Positions 47,777 through 56,558 of a stretch of 64,000 nt of DNA are shown here, piece by piece. The translations under genes and the position numbers were made by a program. Position 1 is the first letter of the stretch. Every line of letters begins with the position of its first letter. The stretch is from the NCBI GenBank assembly GCA_964628065.1, contig CAZVLM010000002.1, positions 1-64,000 of the forward strand. The letters are read 5' to 3'. The stretch is from CAIXMG01 sp964628065. GTDB lineage: Bacteria > Patescibacteriota > Minisyncoccia > Phycocordibacterales > UBA1006. Under the pieces are notes generated by a model. It was not told the DNA's origin. It was given only the letters and a program-made list of their open reading frames with translations, and did not search any database.

Positions 47777-47820
47777 CTACTTCGCGCTTCGGATGCCTCA
47801 CCGCTTCGAAGTGCGCAGCA
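47774..47820. repeat. second repeat family, copy B
   Basis: GCACTACTTCGC...GCTTCGAAGTGCG, aligned with copy A at 35212-35257. It starts at the 3' end of tRNA-Val. Confidence 0.6.
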
Positions 47821-47831
47821 CCAAGTAAAGT

Positions 47832-47856
47832 AAAAATCCCCAGAAAGGGGATTTTT
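47832..47856 (+). terminator. terminator of tRNA-Val
   Basis: AAAAATCCCC-AGAAA-GGGGATTTTT. Confidence 0.85.
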
Positions 47857-47901
47857 GCTTGGCCTATATTTAAGGCCATAAATGTGCTAAGGTGTCATTA
47901 T

Positions 47902-48933
47902 ATGAATCAAGGATCACCAATAGAGCGAGAAATGTATCCAGTAAAAAACGAAGCTGTTGAAGCAAGTGCAGAACAAGCGATTGTTAAACGCGAAAGTGTT
48001 TTCAGTCCGGAAGAGCTCAATGTGTTGGTTGAGGCCGCTGAAACTGAAATGGAACAGTTCCGCCCTCGCATGCAAGATTTCATCAATGAGGACGTAAAAG
48101 GTTTTAGGGAAACAGACGTCCATCAGGATATGTTTGAAATTAATATGCGAGAGGCAGAATGGGCTACGGAAAATTCCGCGGAAGATAAAGAAGCTAATAA
48201 GATCGCTATGCTTGCCGAGCATGCTTTCTTTAAATATTTCCGCATTTGGTCAAAAGGAAAAATTCAGACTGTTATGCCTTCGAGATACGACGATGTAATG
48301 CGAGGAATAGATATGGTTTTGGAGTTTCCAGAAGCCGAAAAAGAGGAAGGCAAATATAATGCCTTAGCTATTGATGTGGTGCTTGGAACAGGAGATGGGT
48401 TCATTGCAAAGCTTATGAAAATTAAGAGTAATATTATTGAGAAGGGTCGGAAGGAAAATGGGCTTAAGTATTTCAAGCCAGATGGAAAAAACCTATTCAA
48501 GGGATTTATGGCACCGGGAGTAGTAAGCATGAATCCTGCTGCGCTGAAGAAGCTTTTTGACCAAGAAAAAAACGGAGAAGCAAGAAGTGTGGAAAAAAGC
48601 CTTATTCCTTACCTTGTTACCGCTCAGCTACTTGAGCAGTACAAGGGATTTGAAGAGTATGCAATTTTTGCAGGTCAGTCCGAAATTGCAGAAAGTTACC
48701 GACAGGCACGACAAGAATTGGAAAACGCAACAGAAAGCATGTCTGCAGACCTGGCTTTCAATTCAAAACTTAAAGAAGTGGTTGATTCTAGTATTGCAGT
48801 GAAGAAGACAAGAATCTTCTTCAAACTGCTTAAAGAAGGCGACTACTTGGAAGACGCAGAAAAGATCATCAAGGAACGCGAAGCACTTGAAGAATCAGCT
48901 GATAACAATGAAAATTATGAAGTTGCTGCTTGA
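47902..48933 (+). CDS. hypothetical helical protein
   Basis: I do not recognise this 343-residue protein. It starts MNQGSPIEREMYPVKNEAVE, is acidic and helical, and has no signal peptide or membrane segment. A middle region contains MPSRYDDVMRGIDMVLEFPE and YNALAIDVVLGTGDGFIAKL, which looks like a PD-(D/E)xK-type core (D...D-V-x) seen in CPR proteins of unknown function; this is a guess. It overlaps the pseudouridine synthase gene by about 26 bp. Confidence 0.65.
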   Translation: MNQGSPIEREMYPVKNEAVEASAEQAIVKRESVFSPEELNVLVEAAETEMEQFRPRMQDFINEDVKGFRETDVHQDMFEINMREAEWATENSAEDKEANKIAMLAEHAFFKYFRIWSKGKIQTVMPSRYDDVMRGIDMVLEFPEAEKEEGKYNALAIDVVLGTGDGFIAKLMKIKSNIIEKGRKENGLKYFKPDGKNLFKGFMAPGVVSMNPAALKKLFDQEKNGEARSVEKSLIPYLVTAQLLEQYKGFEEYAIFAGQSEIAESYRQARQELENATESMSADLAFNSKLKEVVDSSIAVKKTRIFFKLLKEGDYLEDAEKIIKEREALEESADNNENYEVAA

Positions 48934-49639
48934 GACAAACGACTTGTTGGTTATCAATAAACCAGCGGGATTAATCGTGCATACGGATGGAAAACACGCG
49001 GAAGCAAGCGTGGTTGATTGGGTGGTAGAGAATTATCCTGAAGCAAAGGATGTGGGGGAGAAAATGACCATTGAACATGCAGGGGAAACGATTGAAATTC
49101 CTCGAAGCGGGATTGTTCATCGATTGGACCGTGATACTTCAGGAGTTCTGATTATTGCAAAAAACCAGGGCACCTTCGCTTTTTTGAAAAGTCAGTTTCA
49201 AGAACATACCATTAAGAAAAAATATGTAGCGGTCGTATTTGGTTGGCCACGAGATGAACGAGGACTAATTGAGCAGCCAATTGGGCGATCTCGATCTGAT
49301 ATTCGAGCATGGACCACAAAAGCGTCGGCCCGAGGAACGATGCGAGATGCGATTACTCGATTTACGGTGAAGAAAAAGTTTGAGGTAAATGGAGAAAAGT
49401 ATGCGCTCGTTGATTTGTATCCTCAAACAGGACGAACGCACCAGCTTCGTGTGCACATGTCGCACATCGGGCATCCTATTGTTGGAGACCCTATCTATTC
49501 CGGGAAAAAGCCAACGAACTTGGACATTCACCGAACAGCGCTTCATGCGGAACAGATCGTGTTCAAGCTCCCTAACGGGAAGGAGGCAACCGTCATTGCG
49601 CCTTTGCCGGACGATCTTGCCAAAATCGCCTCTTTGTGA
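48908..49639 (+). CDS. RluA/RluD-family pseudouridine synthase
   Basis: This enzyme converts uridines in rRNA or tRNA to pseudouridine. The 243-residue protein has LLVINKPAGLIVHTDGK, catalytic Asp in GIVHRLDRDTSGVLIIAKN, KKYVAVVFGWP, LYPQTGRTHQLRVHMSHIGH and HRTALHAEQIVFKLPNG. The N-terminal S4 domain of RluD is absent. ATG 48908 or 48917 are both possible; both overlap the upstream gene, so they are likely coupled. Confidence 0.9.
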   Translation: MKIMKLLLETNDLLVINKPAGLIVHTDGKHAEASVVDWVVENYPEAKDVGEKMTIEHAGETIEIPRSGIVHRLDRDTSGVLIIAKNQGTFAFLKSQFQEHTIKKKYVAVVFGWPRDERGLIEQPIGRSRSDIRAWTTKASARGTMRDAITRFTVKKKFEVNGEKYALVDLYPQTGRTHQLRVHMSHIGHPIVGDPIYSGKKPTNLDIHRTALHAEQIVFKLPNGKEATVIAPLPDDLAKIASL

Positions 49640-49720
49640 TAAGATCCGCAGGTTATTAGATTTATATACCTAGAGCCGGAATTGTATCTTCGTGATCGTT
49701 TCCGGAGTCAGGACCCTATT

Positions 49721-50167
49721 ATGGCAACAAATGCAACACAATTTCTTCCTAAGGATGTCGCAAACCGAAAGGATTTGGATATCCGAACAGGAGACACTGT
49801 ACGAGTATCAGTGAAGATTGAAGAAAAAGGAAAGACTCGAATCCAGATGTTCGAAGGACTGGTTATCGCGCGAAAGCACGGAGCTGAAGCCGGAGGAACA
49901 ATCACGGTTCGAAAAGTCTCTCACGGAGTAGGAGTAGAGCGAATTTTCCCTCTATACTCTCCAAGTATTGAAAAGATTGAAGTTATCCGACGAACATCGG
50001 TACGACGATCAAAGCTTTACTTCATCCGAGAAAAAGTAACCCGAGACATCCGAAAGAAGATGCGAAACTTCGTAGAATTCTTCGCTTCATCAGCAAATCT
50101 TCCAAAGGCGGAAGAAATGATGGAAGAAGTCGTAGAAGATACCAATACTTCAGAATCAGCAGAGTAA
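49721..50167 (+). CDS. rplS: 50S ribosomal protein L19
   Basis: bL19 lies at the 30S-50S interface. The 148-residue protein shows IRTGDTVRVSVKIEEKGKTR, IQMFEGLVIARKHGAEAGGT, ITVRKVSHGVGVERIFPLYS and a family-typical VRRSKLYFIREKVTRD. An acidic tail follows (MMEEVVEDTNTSESAE), longer than in E. coli. ATG 49721 is chosen over upstream codons because of MATNATQF. AGGA lies 12 nt upstream, one of the few genes here with a visible ribosome-binding site. Confidence 0.95.
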   Translation: MATNATQFLPKDVANRKDLDIRTGDTVRVSVKIEEKGKTRIQMFEGLVIARKHGAEAGGTITVRKVSHGVGVERIFPLYSPSIEKIEVIRRTSVRRSKLYFIREKVTRDIRKKMRNFVEFFASSANLPKAEEMMEEVVEDTNTSESAE

Positions 50168-50172
50168 TACTT

Positions 50173-50199
50173 AAAACCTCGACAAGTGCGGGGTTTTTT
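50173..50199 (+). terminator. terminator of rplS
   Basis: AAAACC...GGGTTTTTT hairpin. Confidence 0.75.
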
Positions 50200-50231
50200 G
50201 TATACTACGTGGGTTGAGTAGCTGAATATCT

Positions 50232-50313
50232 GCCCAGATGGAGAAATTGGTAGACTTACTACCTTGAGGTGGTAGCGCCGAAAGGCATGGGGGTTCGAGT
50301 CCCCCTCTGGGCA
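50232..50313 (+). tRNA. tRNA-Leu(GAG)
   Basis: Class II tRNA: acceptor GCCCAGA/TCTGGGC, D-arm GGAGAAATTGGTAGAC, anticodon stem CTACC/GGTAG with loop TTGAGGT (anticodon GAG, reads CTC/CTT), variable arm GCGCCGAAAGGCAT, T-arm GGGGG-TTCGAGT-CCCCC. CCA is not fully encoded. Confidence 0.95.
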
Positions 50314-50317
50314 CCTT

Positions 50318-50345
50318 AAACAACCTTTCCAATAAAGGTTGTTTT
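50318..50345 (+). terminator. terminator of tRNA-Leu
   Basis: AAACAACCTTT-CCAAT-AAAGGTTGTTT. Confidence 0.85.
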
Positions 50346-50374
50346 TCATATATGCACCTAGTATACTTAGCTAT

Positions 50375-51409
50375 ATGAATAAATATTTTTGGATGGGAGC
50401 TGGCATACTAATTATTACGGGTGTATTTCTTGTCTGTACAAATAATAAGTACATGCAGGCTTCGGTAATGAATGCATTAAAAATTAATACCACAGATGCA
50501 CAAGTCTTTTTAATGGGAGGGGATACGATTGTTGCTGGTCAAGCAAATATTTGCCACAACGATGTCTACTCATCTCGTGACATGATTAATTGGAAATTAA
50601 TATCTCCTGATAATCAGAACCCTGGTACCACTAAGTGGAGCCCAAGAGGGGGACAATCGACGCTTTATTTTAATAATAAACTTTGGGTTATTGGAGGACA
50701 GGATTGCCAAGGAGACCCATCGAATGAGGTCTGGTCTTCTTCTGATGGTAATAGTTGGAAACTTGAAGGAGTAATAGGAACAAATTTCTCAGATTTTCGA
50801 AGTCAACAAACGGCGGTAGTTTTCAAAAACAGAATGTGGGTAATCGGAGGACATACAGGTGTGAGCATGTGGAATGATGTATATTCTTCTTCTGATGGTG
50901 TGACATGGAGACTGGAAACAGGTAATGCTCCTTGGGCTCAGAGATACGGACACTTGTCATTTGTCTATAACGATAAAATATGGGTTATGGGAGGGGCTAA
51001 TAGTGTTGGTGGCGTGTTTGCAAATGATGTATGGTTTTCAGGAGATGGAAAAAATTGGACACAGGCAACGGCTCACGCGGTATGGTCTCCACGATTTGGA
51101 TTAATGGGAGGTGTTTATAATGGGAAAATGTATGTCTTTGGCGGTTCTGACCTCTCCGGTACTTTTAATGATGTCTATTCTTCCGCTGATGGGGTGACAT
51201 GGACTCCTGTTGCTCAGAACCAGTGGCAGGGACGACCTCTTGGAGTATCTGTAGTATTAAATAAGAAGTTGTACCTACTGGGCGGGATAAAAAACAACTA
51301 TCTCAGTTTGAACGATGTTTGGAGCTATGATGGATCCATTTGGAAAAATGTGACTAATAATCCTGCATGGAATGGCCGATTTATTCACAGTGCAGTAGTA
51401 GCTCAATAG
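50375..51409 (+). CDS. membrane-anchored kelch-type beta-propeller
   Basis: The 344-residue protein has an N-terminal signal/anchor (MNKYFWMGAGILIITGVFLV) and about six kelch-like blades with the motif VYSSRDMINWK / VWSSSDGNSWKLEG / VYSSSDGVTWRLET alternating with LWVIGGQD, MWVIGGHTG, IWVMGGANS, MYVFGGSD and LYLLGGIK. An extracellular six-bladed propeller for binding a ligand or a neighbouring cell is the likely form. TATACT ends 7 nt before the ATG. The PAP2-kinase gene follows after 14 bp. Confidence 0.88.
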   Translation: MNKYFWMGAGILIITGVFLVCTNNKYMQASVMNALKINTTDAQVFLMGGDTIVAGQANICHNDVYSSRDMINWKLISPDNQNPGTTKWSPRGGQSTLYFNNKLWVIGGQDCQGDPSNEVWSSSDGNSWKLEGVIGTNFSDFRSQQTAVVFKNRMWVIGGHTGVSMWNDVYSSSDGVTWRLETGNAPWAQRYGHLSFVYNDKIWVMGGANSVGGVFANDVWFSGDGKNWTQATAHAVWSPRFGLMGGVYNGKMYVFGGSDLSGTFNDVYSSADGVTWTPVAQNQWQGRPLGVSVVLNKKLYLLGGIKNNYLSLNDVWSYDGSIWKNVTNNPAWNGRFIHSAVVAQ

Positions 51410-51423
51410 TTAAAAACTGCGCT

Positions 51424-52989
51424 ATGCAAAAAGCCCTCAAAATGATTCCTGAGATTGCGAGAAACTTATTCAGGATTAAGTATTTAATATGGTATGTGGT
51501 CGCGGTTGCAGCTACTGCGCTTCTTTCTGCATTAAATGTAGATGCATGGTATTTCGCGTATTTTCAAAATACGAATGCTTACACATTTTTCATACTGGCG
51601 GGATTGCTTGGATTTTTCGTTCCCATCATCGGATGGGGAATACTGCTTACTATAGGAAACGTTAAAAAATCACAGCGACTTCAAAAGGCGGCATGGATGT
51701 TTGCATTATCTGGAATACTTGGCTATTTATGTTCTACTTTCTTGAAAGTCTTTACTGGACGGATCGGACCACCGCACGGCATCGTTGCAAATCTTGTTGA
51801 GTTATCGCATACATTCCAATTAGGAATCTATAAGGGAGGAATTTTTTGGGGTTGGCCGTCTTCGCATACAACCGTTGCATTTGCGATGTCAGTTGCGCTG
51901 GCTGTTTATTATAAGGACAAGAAGTGGGTTGGCGTGCTCGCGATCATTTATGCGGTATATGTCGGCATCGGCGCTTCGATGAGTTTCCATTGGTTGGGCG
52001 ACGTTGTTGCTGGAATTATTTTCGGATCGATTATTGGAATTGTGGTGGGAAAAGTATTTTCAAAACCAGTCCACAAAACCGTTATTGAGGAAAGGGAACT
52101 TATTAAAATTCTAAGAAAAGAATTCAGCGGCCCCATTTCAGAAATCGTGTCACTTACCGGAGGGGAAGGATCGCAGGCGTTCAGTTTCAAATTTAACAAT
52201 GAGTATTACGTCATAAGAGTAAGCGACAAGGGAGCAGAAGCTTACTTAAAAGATGAATACGCGTATAAACATTTTAAGTCTCCACTGATACCAATGCCTG
52301 AAGTACTGAAAGTGCACGAGTCCGAAAATGGTTATTCTTATGCCATTACAAAAAAGGTTTCAGGATCGCTAATAAAAAGTCTTTCATTGGAAGAACTTGA
52401 GAAAACAATCCCGGACTTATTCAAAGTCCTGGATGAGATTCATAAGACCGATATAAGTAAGACAGTAGGATATGCCGATTGGAATCGAGACGGAGTAGGC
52501 ATTAGCAAATCATGGAAAGAGGCTATCTTAGATGTCGGTGAATTTATTATTGATAAGAAGACAGGGAAAAGCATGTTCGATACTACTATGCTTGAAAAAG
52601 ATTTTTGGGATAAAGCATATGCGCAATTAACGGAGCTTTTGCAATTTTGCCCAGAAGATCGATGGCTGGTGCATGGTGACTATGGATCAGATAATACTCT
52701 TGCGAAGAATGGAAAAGTTACAGGCGTAATCGATTGGGGAGGATCGATGTATGGAGACTTCTTGTATGATATTGCATGGCTTGAATTCTTTTCAAAAGGA
52801 TATTCGTATGAAGAAGTCTATAAAAAGCATTTAGTTTCTCAAAACAGATTGCCTGAACATTTCGACGAACGCGTTCGCTGTTACAAACTTTGGATTGGTA
52901 TGAGTTCGATGAGTTTCTACGCGTATTCAGATCAACGAGATAAGTACAAAAGGTCTAAAGGAAAAATAGAAAAACTTTTGCAAAAATAA
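51424..52989 (+). CDS. fusion of PAP2 lipid phosphatase and aminoglycoside-phosphotransferase-like kinase
   Basis: The 521-residue protein has two parts. Residues about 20-215 form a membrane PAP2 domain with KVFTGRIGPPHG, WPSSHTTVAFAMSVAL and SMSFHWLGDVVAGIIFG, the three phosphatase motifs. Residues about 225-520 form a kinase of the APH/choline-kinase fold with FSFKFNNEYYVIRVSDKG, VHGDYGSDNTLAKNG (HGDxxxxN) and VIDWGGSMYGDFLYDIAW (DxG/D). One polypeptide thus joins a lipid phosphatase to a small-molecule kinase, suggesting lipid headgroup salvage; this is inference. It ends in a hairpin. Confidence 0.88.
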   Translation: MQKALKMIPEIARNLFRIKYLIWYVVAVAATALLSALNVDAWYFAYFQNTNAYTFFILAGLLGFFVPIIGWGILLTIGNVKKSQRLQKAAWMFALSGILGYLCSTFLKVFTGRIGPPHGIVANLVELSHTFQLGIYKGGIFWGWPSSHTTVAFAMSVALAVYYKDKKWVGVLAIIYAVYVGIGASMSFHWLGDVVAGIIFGSIIGIVVGKVFSKPVHKTVIEERELIKILRKEFSGPISEIVSLTGGEGSQAFSFKFNNEYYVIRVSDKGAEAYLKDEYAYKHFKSPLIPMPEVLKVHESENGYSYAITKKVSGSLIKSLSLEELEKTIPDLFKVLDEIHKTDISKTVGYADWNRDGVGISKSWKEAILDVGEFIIDKKTGKSMFDTTMLEKDFWDKAYAQLTELLQFCPEDRWLVHGDYGSDNTLAKNGKVTGVIDWGGSMYGDFLYDIAWLEFFSKGYSYEEVYKKHLVSQNRLPEHFDERVRCYKLWIGMSSMSFYAYSDQRDKYKRSKGKIEKLLQK

Positions 52990-53016
52990 AAAACCCGCGA
53001 CACGCTCGGGGTTTTT
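52988..53016. terminator. terminator between convergent genes
   Basis: AAAAACCC...GGGTTTTT with an imperfect inner stem (GCG/CGC). Confidence 0.65.
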
Positions 53017-54493
53017 ACTTAAGGAACATCTTATCAATCATCCCACCATGCTCGTTCAGATATCTCCTGATCTGCTGCTTGGCAAGCGTTGTCTTGCATG
53101 AGTCGAGCCATTTGCGGTTCGGCTTATTCTTTTCTGAGGTCATGATTTCGATTACATCACCTTGGTTTACCACGGTATCAATCGAAACCATTTTACCGTT
53201 TACGCGAGCACCGAAAATATGGTTTCCAATGTCCGAATGGATTGCATACGCAAAGTCGATGACGCATGAACCCTTCGGAAGCTCGATTACGTCTCCTTTT
53301 GGAGTGTATACGAATACGCGCGCTTGGAAGAAGTCTAATTTTAAATGCGTTAAGAAGTCTTCTGGTTTTTCCATGTGACGCTGTGCCTCGAGGAGTTCTT
53401 GGGTCCATGAAATTTTTGCATTGGGGTTGGGCTTACGCTTGATTTGCGTCGAAGCTCTTCCTTTTTCCTTATAGCCAACATGGGAGTAAATACCGTACTC
53501 GGCTTCCTCATGCATTTCTTCGGTACGAATCTGGATTTCAATGACGCCTCCTTGACCATCAAATACAGTTGTATGCAGTGACTGGTAGCCGTTTGGTTTC
53601 GGCGTAGCAATATAATCTTTAAATTTTCCCGGAAGCGGCTTGTACAATCCGTGAATAATACCGAGGGCTTGATAACAATCACCAATATTTGGCACTAAAA
53701 TACGAAGCGCGAAAATATCATAAATCTTCGCGATGTCGTATTCATGATGTTTCAACTTGTCCCACAAACTGTACAAGTGTTTCACGCGGTAATTTAAGCT
53801 TGTAATATTCGCATCTAGTATCGCAAGTTCCTGTTTTAAGTTTTCAGCAACCGCCGTTAAGTGCTGCTCCCCGAGTGTTGTGTAATCAGAAAGAAGCTTT
53901 TTTACTTTGTGATATTCTTCAGGATACGCAAAAGGGAAGGCGTGGTCTTCCAGCTGTGCTTTGATTTTTCCCATCCCTAGGCGATCGGCAAGTCTTGCAT
54001 AAATTTCAAGTGTTTCGAGCGCAATACGATTCTGCTTTTCCTTCGGCACGTGCTCAAGCGTAGAAATATTATGAAGTCGATCTGCGAGCTTGATTACGAC
54101 GACGCGAATGTCGTGAGCACTTGCGATGAAGAACTTGCGGAGCGATTCCGCATGTCGTGCAGCACCTTTATATTTTAGATGACCAAGCTTTGTCACTCCC
54201 TCAACAAGGTTTACAATTTCATCGCCAAACTCCACAGCCATTTCTTCGGCGGTTGTCTCAGTATCTTCAAGTAAGTCATGCATAAGTCCTGCTGCAATCG
54301 TTGTTGCATCGGCATTCATTTGCGCGAGAATTTTCGCGGTTGCAAAGACGTGATTGAAATAAGGCTCTCCACTGTTTCGAACCTGAGGCGCATGCGCTTT
54401 TTGAGAAAACGAAAAAGCCTTCGCAATAAGTGTTTGCTCGTCTTCAGAAATACCTGGTTTTAACGCGAGGAGTTCCTCTACGGTTGGGTTCAT
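53015..54493 (-). CDS. RelA/SpoT-family (p)ppGpp enzyme, no C-terminal regulatory domains
   Basis: The 492-residue protein has an HD hydrolase domain (SGEPYFNHVFATAKIL, GLMHDLLEDTETT, KLADRLHNISTLEHVP) and a synthetase domain (ALRILVPNIGDCYQALGIIH, DYIATPKPNGYQSLHTTVF, EIQIRTEEMHEEAEYGIYSH). A TGS domain is at the end (VFVYTPKGDVIELPKGS, IEIMTSEKNKPNRKWL). The helical, zinc-finger and ACT domains of long RSH proteins are missing; long RSH proteins are about 700 residues. It would make and break (p)ppGpp in the stringent response. TATACT ends 6 nt before the ATG. Confidence 0.93.
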   Translation of the reverse strand: MNPTVEELLALKPGISEDEQTLIAKAFSFSQKAHAPQVRNSGEPYFNHVFATAKILAQMNADATTIAAGLMHDLLEDTETTAEEMAVEFGDEIVNLVEGVTKLGHLKYKGAARHAESLRKFFIASAHDIRVVVIKLADRLHNISTLEHVPKEKQNRIALETLEIYARLADRLGMGKIKAQLEDHAFPFAYPEEYHKVKKLLSDYTTLGEQHLTAVAENLKQELAILDANITSLNYRVKHLYSLWDKLKHHEYDIAKIYDIFALRILVPNIGDCYQALGIIHGLYKPLPGKFKDYIATPKPNGYQSLHTTVFDGQGGVIEIQIRTEEMHEEAEYGIYSHVGYKEKGRASTQIKRKPNPNAKISWTQELLEAQRHMEKPEDFLTHLKLDFFQARVFVYTPKGDVIELPKGSCVIDFAYAIHSDIGNHIFGARVNGKMVSIDTVVNQGDVIEIMTSEKNKPNRKWLDSCKTTLAKQQIRRYLNEHGGMIDKMFLK

Positions 54494-54549
54494 GGTCCTA
54501 GTATAGTTATTTTAAGCGGTTTGTCATTAGGGCGTGGTAGAACAAAAAC

Positions 54550-54587
54550 AAAATAAAAAAGAGGGAATGATCCCTCTTTTTTATTTT
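54550..54587. terminator. strong terminator
   Basis: A perfect 17-bp stem (AAAATAAAAAAGAGGGA) around ATGA, downstream of the gene at 54605 on the minus strand. Confidence 0.85.
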
Positions 54588-54604
54588 GTTTTAATACTCA
54601 GTGC

Positions 54605-55045
54605 TTAGTCTTCATCGGGCAGCCTAAGGTCTTTATCTGTTATGCATATTCCGCTCCATGGATACTGCAGGTTTGAGCGCGCTACATCGCACAATTGCAT
54701 AATACCTATATATTTCTGGTATTTCATTTGCATAGAGCGGGTAGGGTTCGTTGTTATTAGCTTATCAATTTCATCTTTTGCTACAGTGATAGTAATTTTA
54801 TCTCCTCCCAGCGCGAGGTCTCCGAAAGGCATGCCAGTAGTTCGGTCATGCTGTATAACATATGCCGATTTCAAGATATGTCGGTAGGCGATATCTTTGT
54901 AGTAATCTTTTGTGCTCACCAGGGAGTATTCCTGAAAGGGTTTCTCAGAGCAATTGATTTTTTTGATTGAAAAATGGTTGCCTAATACAAATCCTACAAT
55001 AAGGGCTACAATAAGGCCAAGTGAGATTGCTTTCTTTGATTGCAT
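54605..55045 (-). CDS. hypothetical single-TM protein
   Basis: The 146-residue protein has an N-terminal membrane helix (about 5-23, KAISLGLIVALIVGFVLGNH) and an external domain with three cysteines (INCSE, MQLCDVA, GICIT). It contains FGDLALGGDKITITVAKDEI. No family was recognised. No -10 at the usual distance was seen. Confidence 0.65.
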   Translation of the reverse strand: MQSKKAISLGLIVALIVGFVLGNHFSIKKINCSEKPFQEYSLVSTKDYYKDIAYRHILKSAYVIQHDRTTGMPFGDLALGGDKITITVAKDEIDKLITTNPTRSMQMKYQKYIGIMQLCDVARSNLQYPWSGICITDKDLRLPDED

Positions 55046-55152
55046 AACTGGTTATTTAATTGGTTAGAAAATATCTTTTATATAATAGCACATAAAATAT
55101 TATTAGTCAAAACATTGTATGGCACGGAAATAAAAGGTACTATCTACGCTAT

Positions 55153-55968
55153 ATGAAAGAGTCTGGAAATTATGCAGAAAAATTAGTTAAGAAAACAGAA
55201 GAAGCAAAAGAGAAATTGATGTCCGGAGGAGTCGATTCTTTGCAGGCTCACTTTGAACTGCAGAATATTCAGCAAGAGGCTTATGGAAGCGAAGAACTTC
55301 GCAAGGAAGCAGAAGAAGAAAACAAAGAGAGATTTCCAGAAAAAATCGCGATCAAGAAAGGACTAGATTTTGTATTTGAGAAGAATCCTAAATTGTCTCA
55401 GATTGGCAGTATTGAACAATATTCTGAATATTTAGACACTATTTTCCCTGATAGTAAATTCAAAGACGTTGTCTATCACGGCACCAGAGAACAAATCCCT
55501 TTTGAAAAGTTTCATACAGAGAAAGTGGTCACGGCGAGAAATTTTGGAAAAGGAGTTTATTTTTCGCCAACTCTTGATAAGCCGCGAGGTTACACCTATG
55601 ACAGTGGGATGGTATTATCTGCGGTAGTAAATGTCACTAAGCCTTTCATTACAGAATCAAAATGGAAAGAATGGTTTCGAATAGGGGTACCAGTTCCTAA
55701 TGGTTTGGGAGTATCAGAATATACCAATGGATGCGATACACTTTTTAATTATGATTATTTAGACAGGGATACGTTCAAGCAGATTAATGAGTATATGGTT
55801 GAATACGGGGGAGAAAAAGATGAATTAGGATTTCCTGTATACCAACTAAGTATACGTGCTCATCCTGAACTTAAAGAAGTAGTAGTAGAAAATCCTGATA
55901 GAATTCACATTCTTGGATCAGAAGCAGACCTCAAAGGATTTAAGGAATTTGTAGAAAGTCAAAAATAA
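55153..55968 (+). CDS. ADP-ribosyltransferase-like protein (ART-PolyVal type)
   Basis: The 271-residue protein has a helical N-terminus (about 1-95) and a C-terminal domain with the ART pattern: VVYHGTREQIPFEKF (His of H-Y-E class), FGKGVYFSPTLDKPRGY (Tyr strand) and a late VVVENPDRIHILGS, the usual end of polyvalent-protein ADP-ribosyltransferases. Such domains occur in phage polyvalent proteins, toxins and effectors. It has no signal peptide. TACTAT lies upstream at a leaderless distance. msrA starts 4 bp after its stop. Activity is unproven, and the catalytic Glu is not certain. Confidence 0.75.
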   Translation: MKESGNYAEKLVKKTEEAKEKLMSGGVDSLQAHFELQNIQQEAYGSEELRKEAEEENKERFPEKIAIKKGLDFVFEKNPKLSQIGSIEQYSEYLDTIFPDSKFKDVVYHGTREQIPFEKFHTEKVVTARNFGKGVYFSPTLDKPRGYTYDSGMVLSAVVNVTKPFITESKWKEWFRIGVPVPNGLGVSEYTNGCDTLFNYDYLDRDTFKQINEYMVEYGGEKDELGFPVYQLSIRAHPELKEVVVENPDRIHILGSEADLKGFKEFVESQK

Positions 55969-55972
55969 GATT

Positions 55973-56524
55973 ATGGAATCAAATTATAAAAAAGCCATAT
56001 TTGCAGGCGGGTGCTTCTGGTGCACAGAGCATGATTTAAGAGCGGTTCCTGGCGTTATTAATGCAATTTCGGGGTATTCGGGTGGTGATACGTCAAATCC
56101 GACATACCAAGATCACGGCAATCACCGCGAAGCAGTAGAAATTACTTATGATCCATCTCTTGTAAGTTTTAAAAAACTGTGCCAGTTTTTCCTTGATCAC
56201 ATTGATCCGACTGATGCAGGCGGACAGTTTTACGATCGCGGGGAATCATATAAAACAGCGATTTATTATAAGAATGATGAAGAGAAGGGAATTGCCGAAA
56301 GCTTAATAAAGGAGTTGGATGACAGTGGCTTATTTGCACCACTTAAAGTCGCTGTAGAAGTTCTTCCTGAAAAAGCATTTTACAAAGCGGAAGATTATCA
56401 CCAGCAGTATGCCGAGAAAAATGAAATGCATTACAACAGCTACGCCAAAGGCTCCGGCCGCGTACAGTTCGTAGCGAATACGTGTGCCGTGAGGGAGGAT
56501 AAGAAGATTCAGTGGAAGGAATAA
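55973..56524 (+). CDS. msrA: peptide methionine sulfoxide reductase A
   Basis: MsrA reduces methionine-S-sulfoxide in proteins. The 183-residue protein has the active site AIFAGGCFWCTEHDLRAVPG with the nucleophilic Cys, GYSGGDTSNPTYQDHGNHRE, FFLDHIDPTDAGGQFYDRGE and AEDYHQQYAEKNEM. Length fits. It sits downstream of the ADP-ribosyltransferase-like gene and probably shares its transcript. Confidence 0.96.
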   Translation: MESNYKKAIFAGGCFWCTEHDLRAVPGVINAISGYSGGDTSNPTYQDHGNHREAVEITYDPSLVSFKKLCQFFLDHIDPTDAGGQFYDRGESYKTAIYYKNDEEKGIAESLIKELDDSGLFAPLKVAVEVLPEKAFYKAEDYHQQYAEKNEMHYNSYAKGSGRVQFVANTCAVREDKKIQWKE

Positions 56525-56558
56525 GTTTGACAAATATTATAAATAGCGGTATTCTTGT

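Noticed and set aside
48904..49020. Frameshift between the 47902 gene and the pseudouridine synthase
   Set aside because: The two proteins are unrelated and each is complete; the short overlap is ordinary translational coupling.
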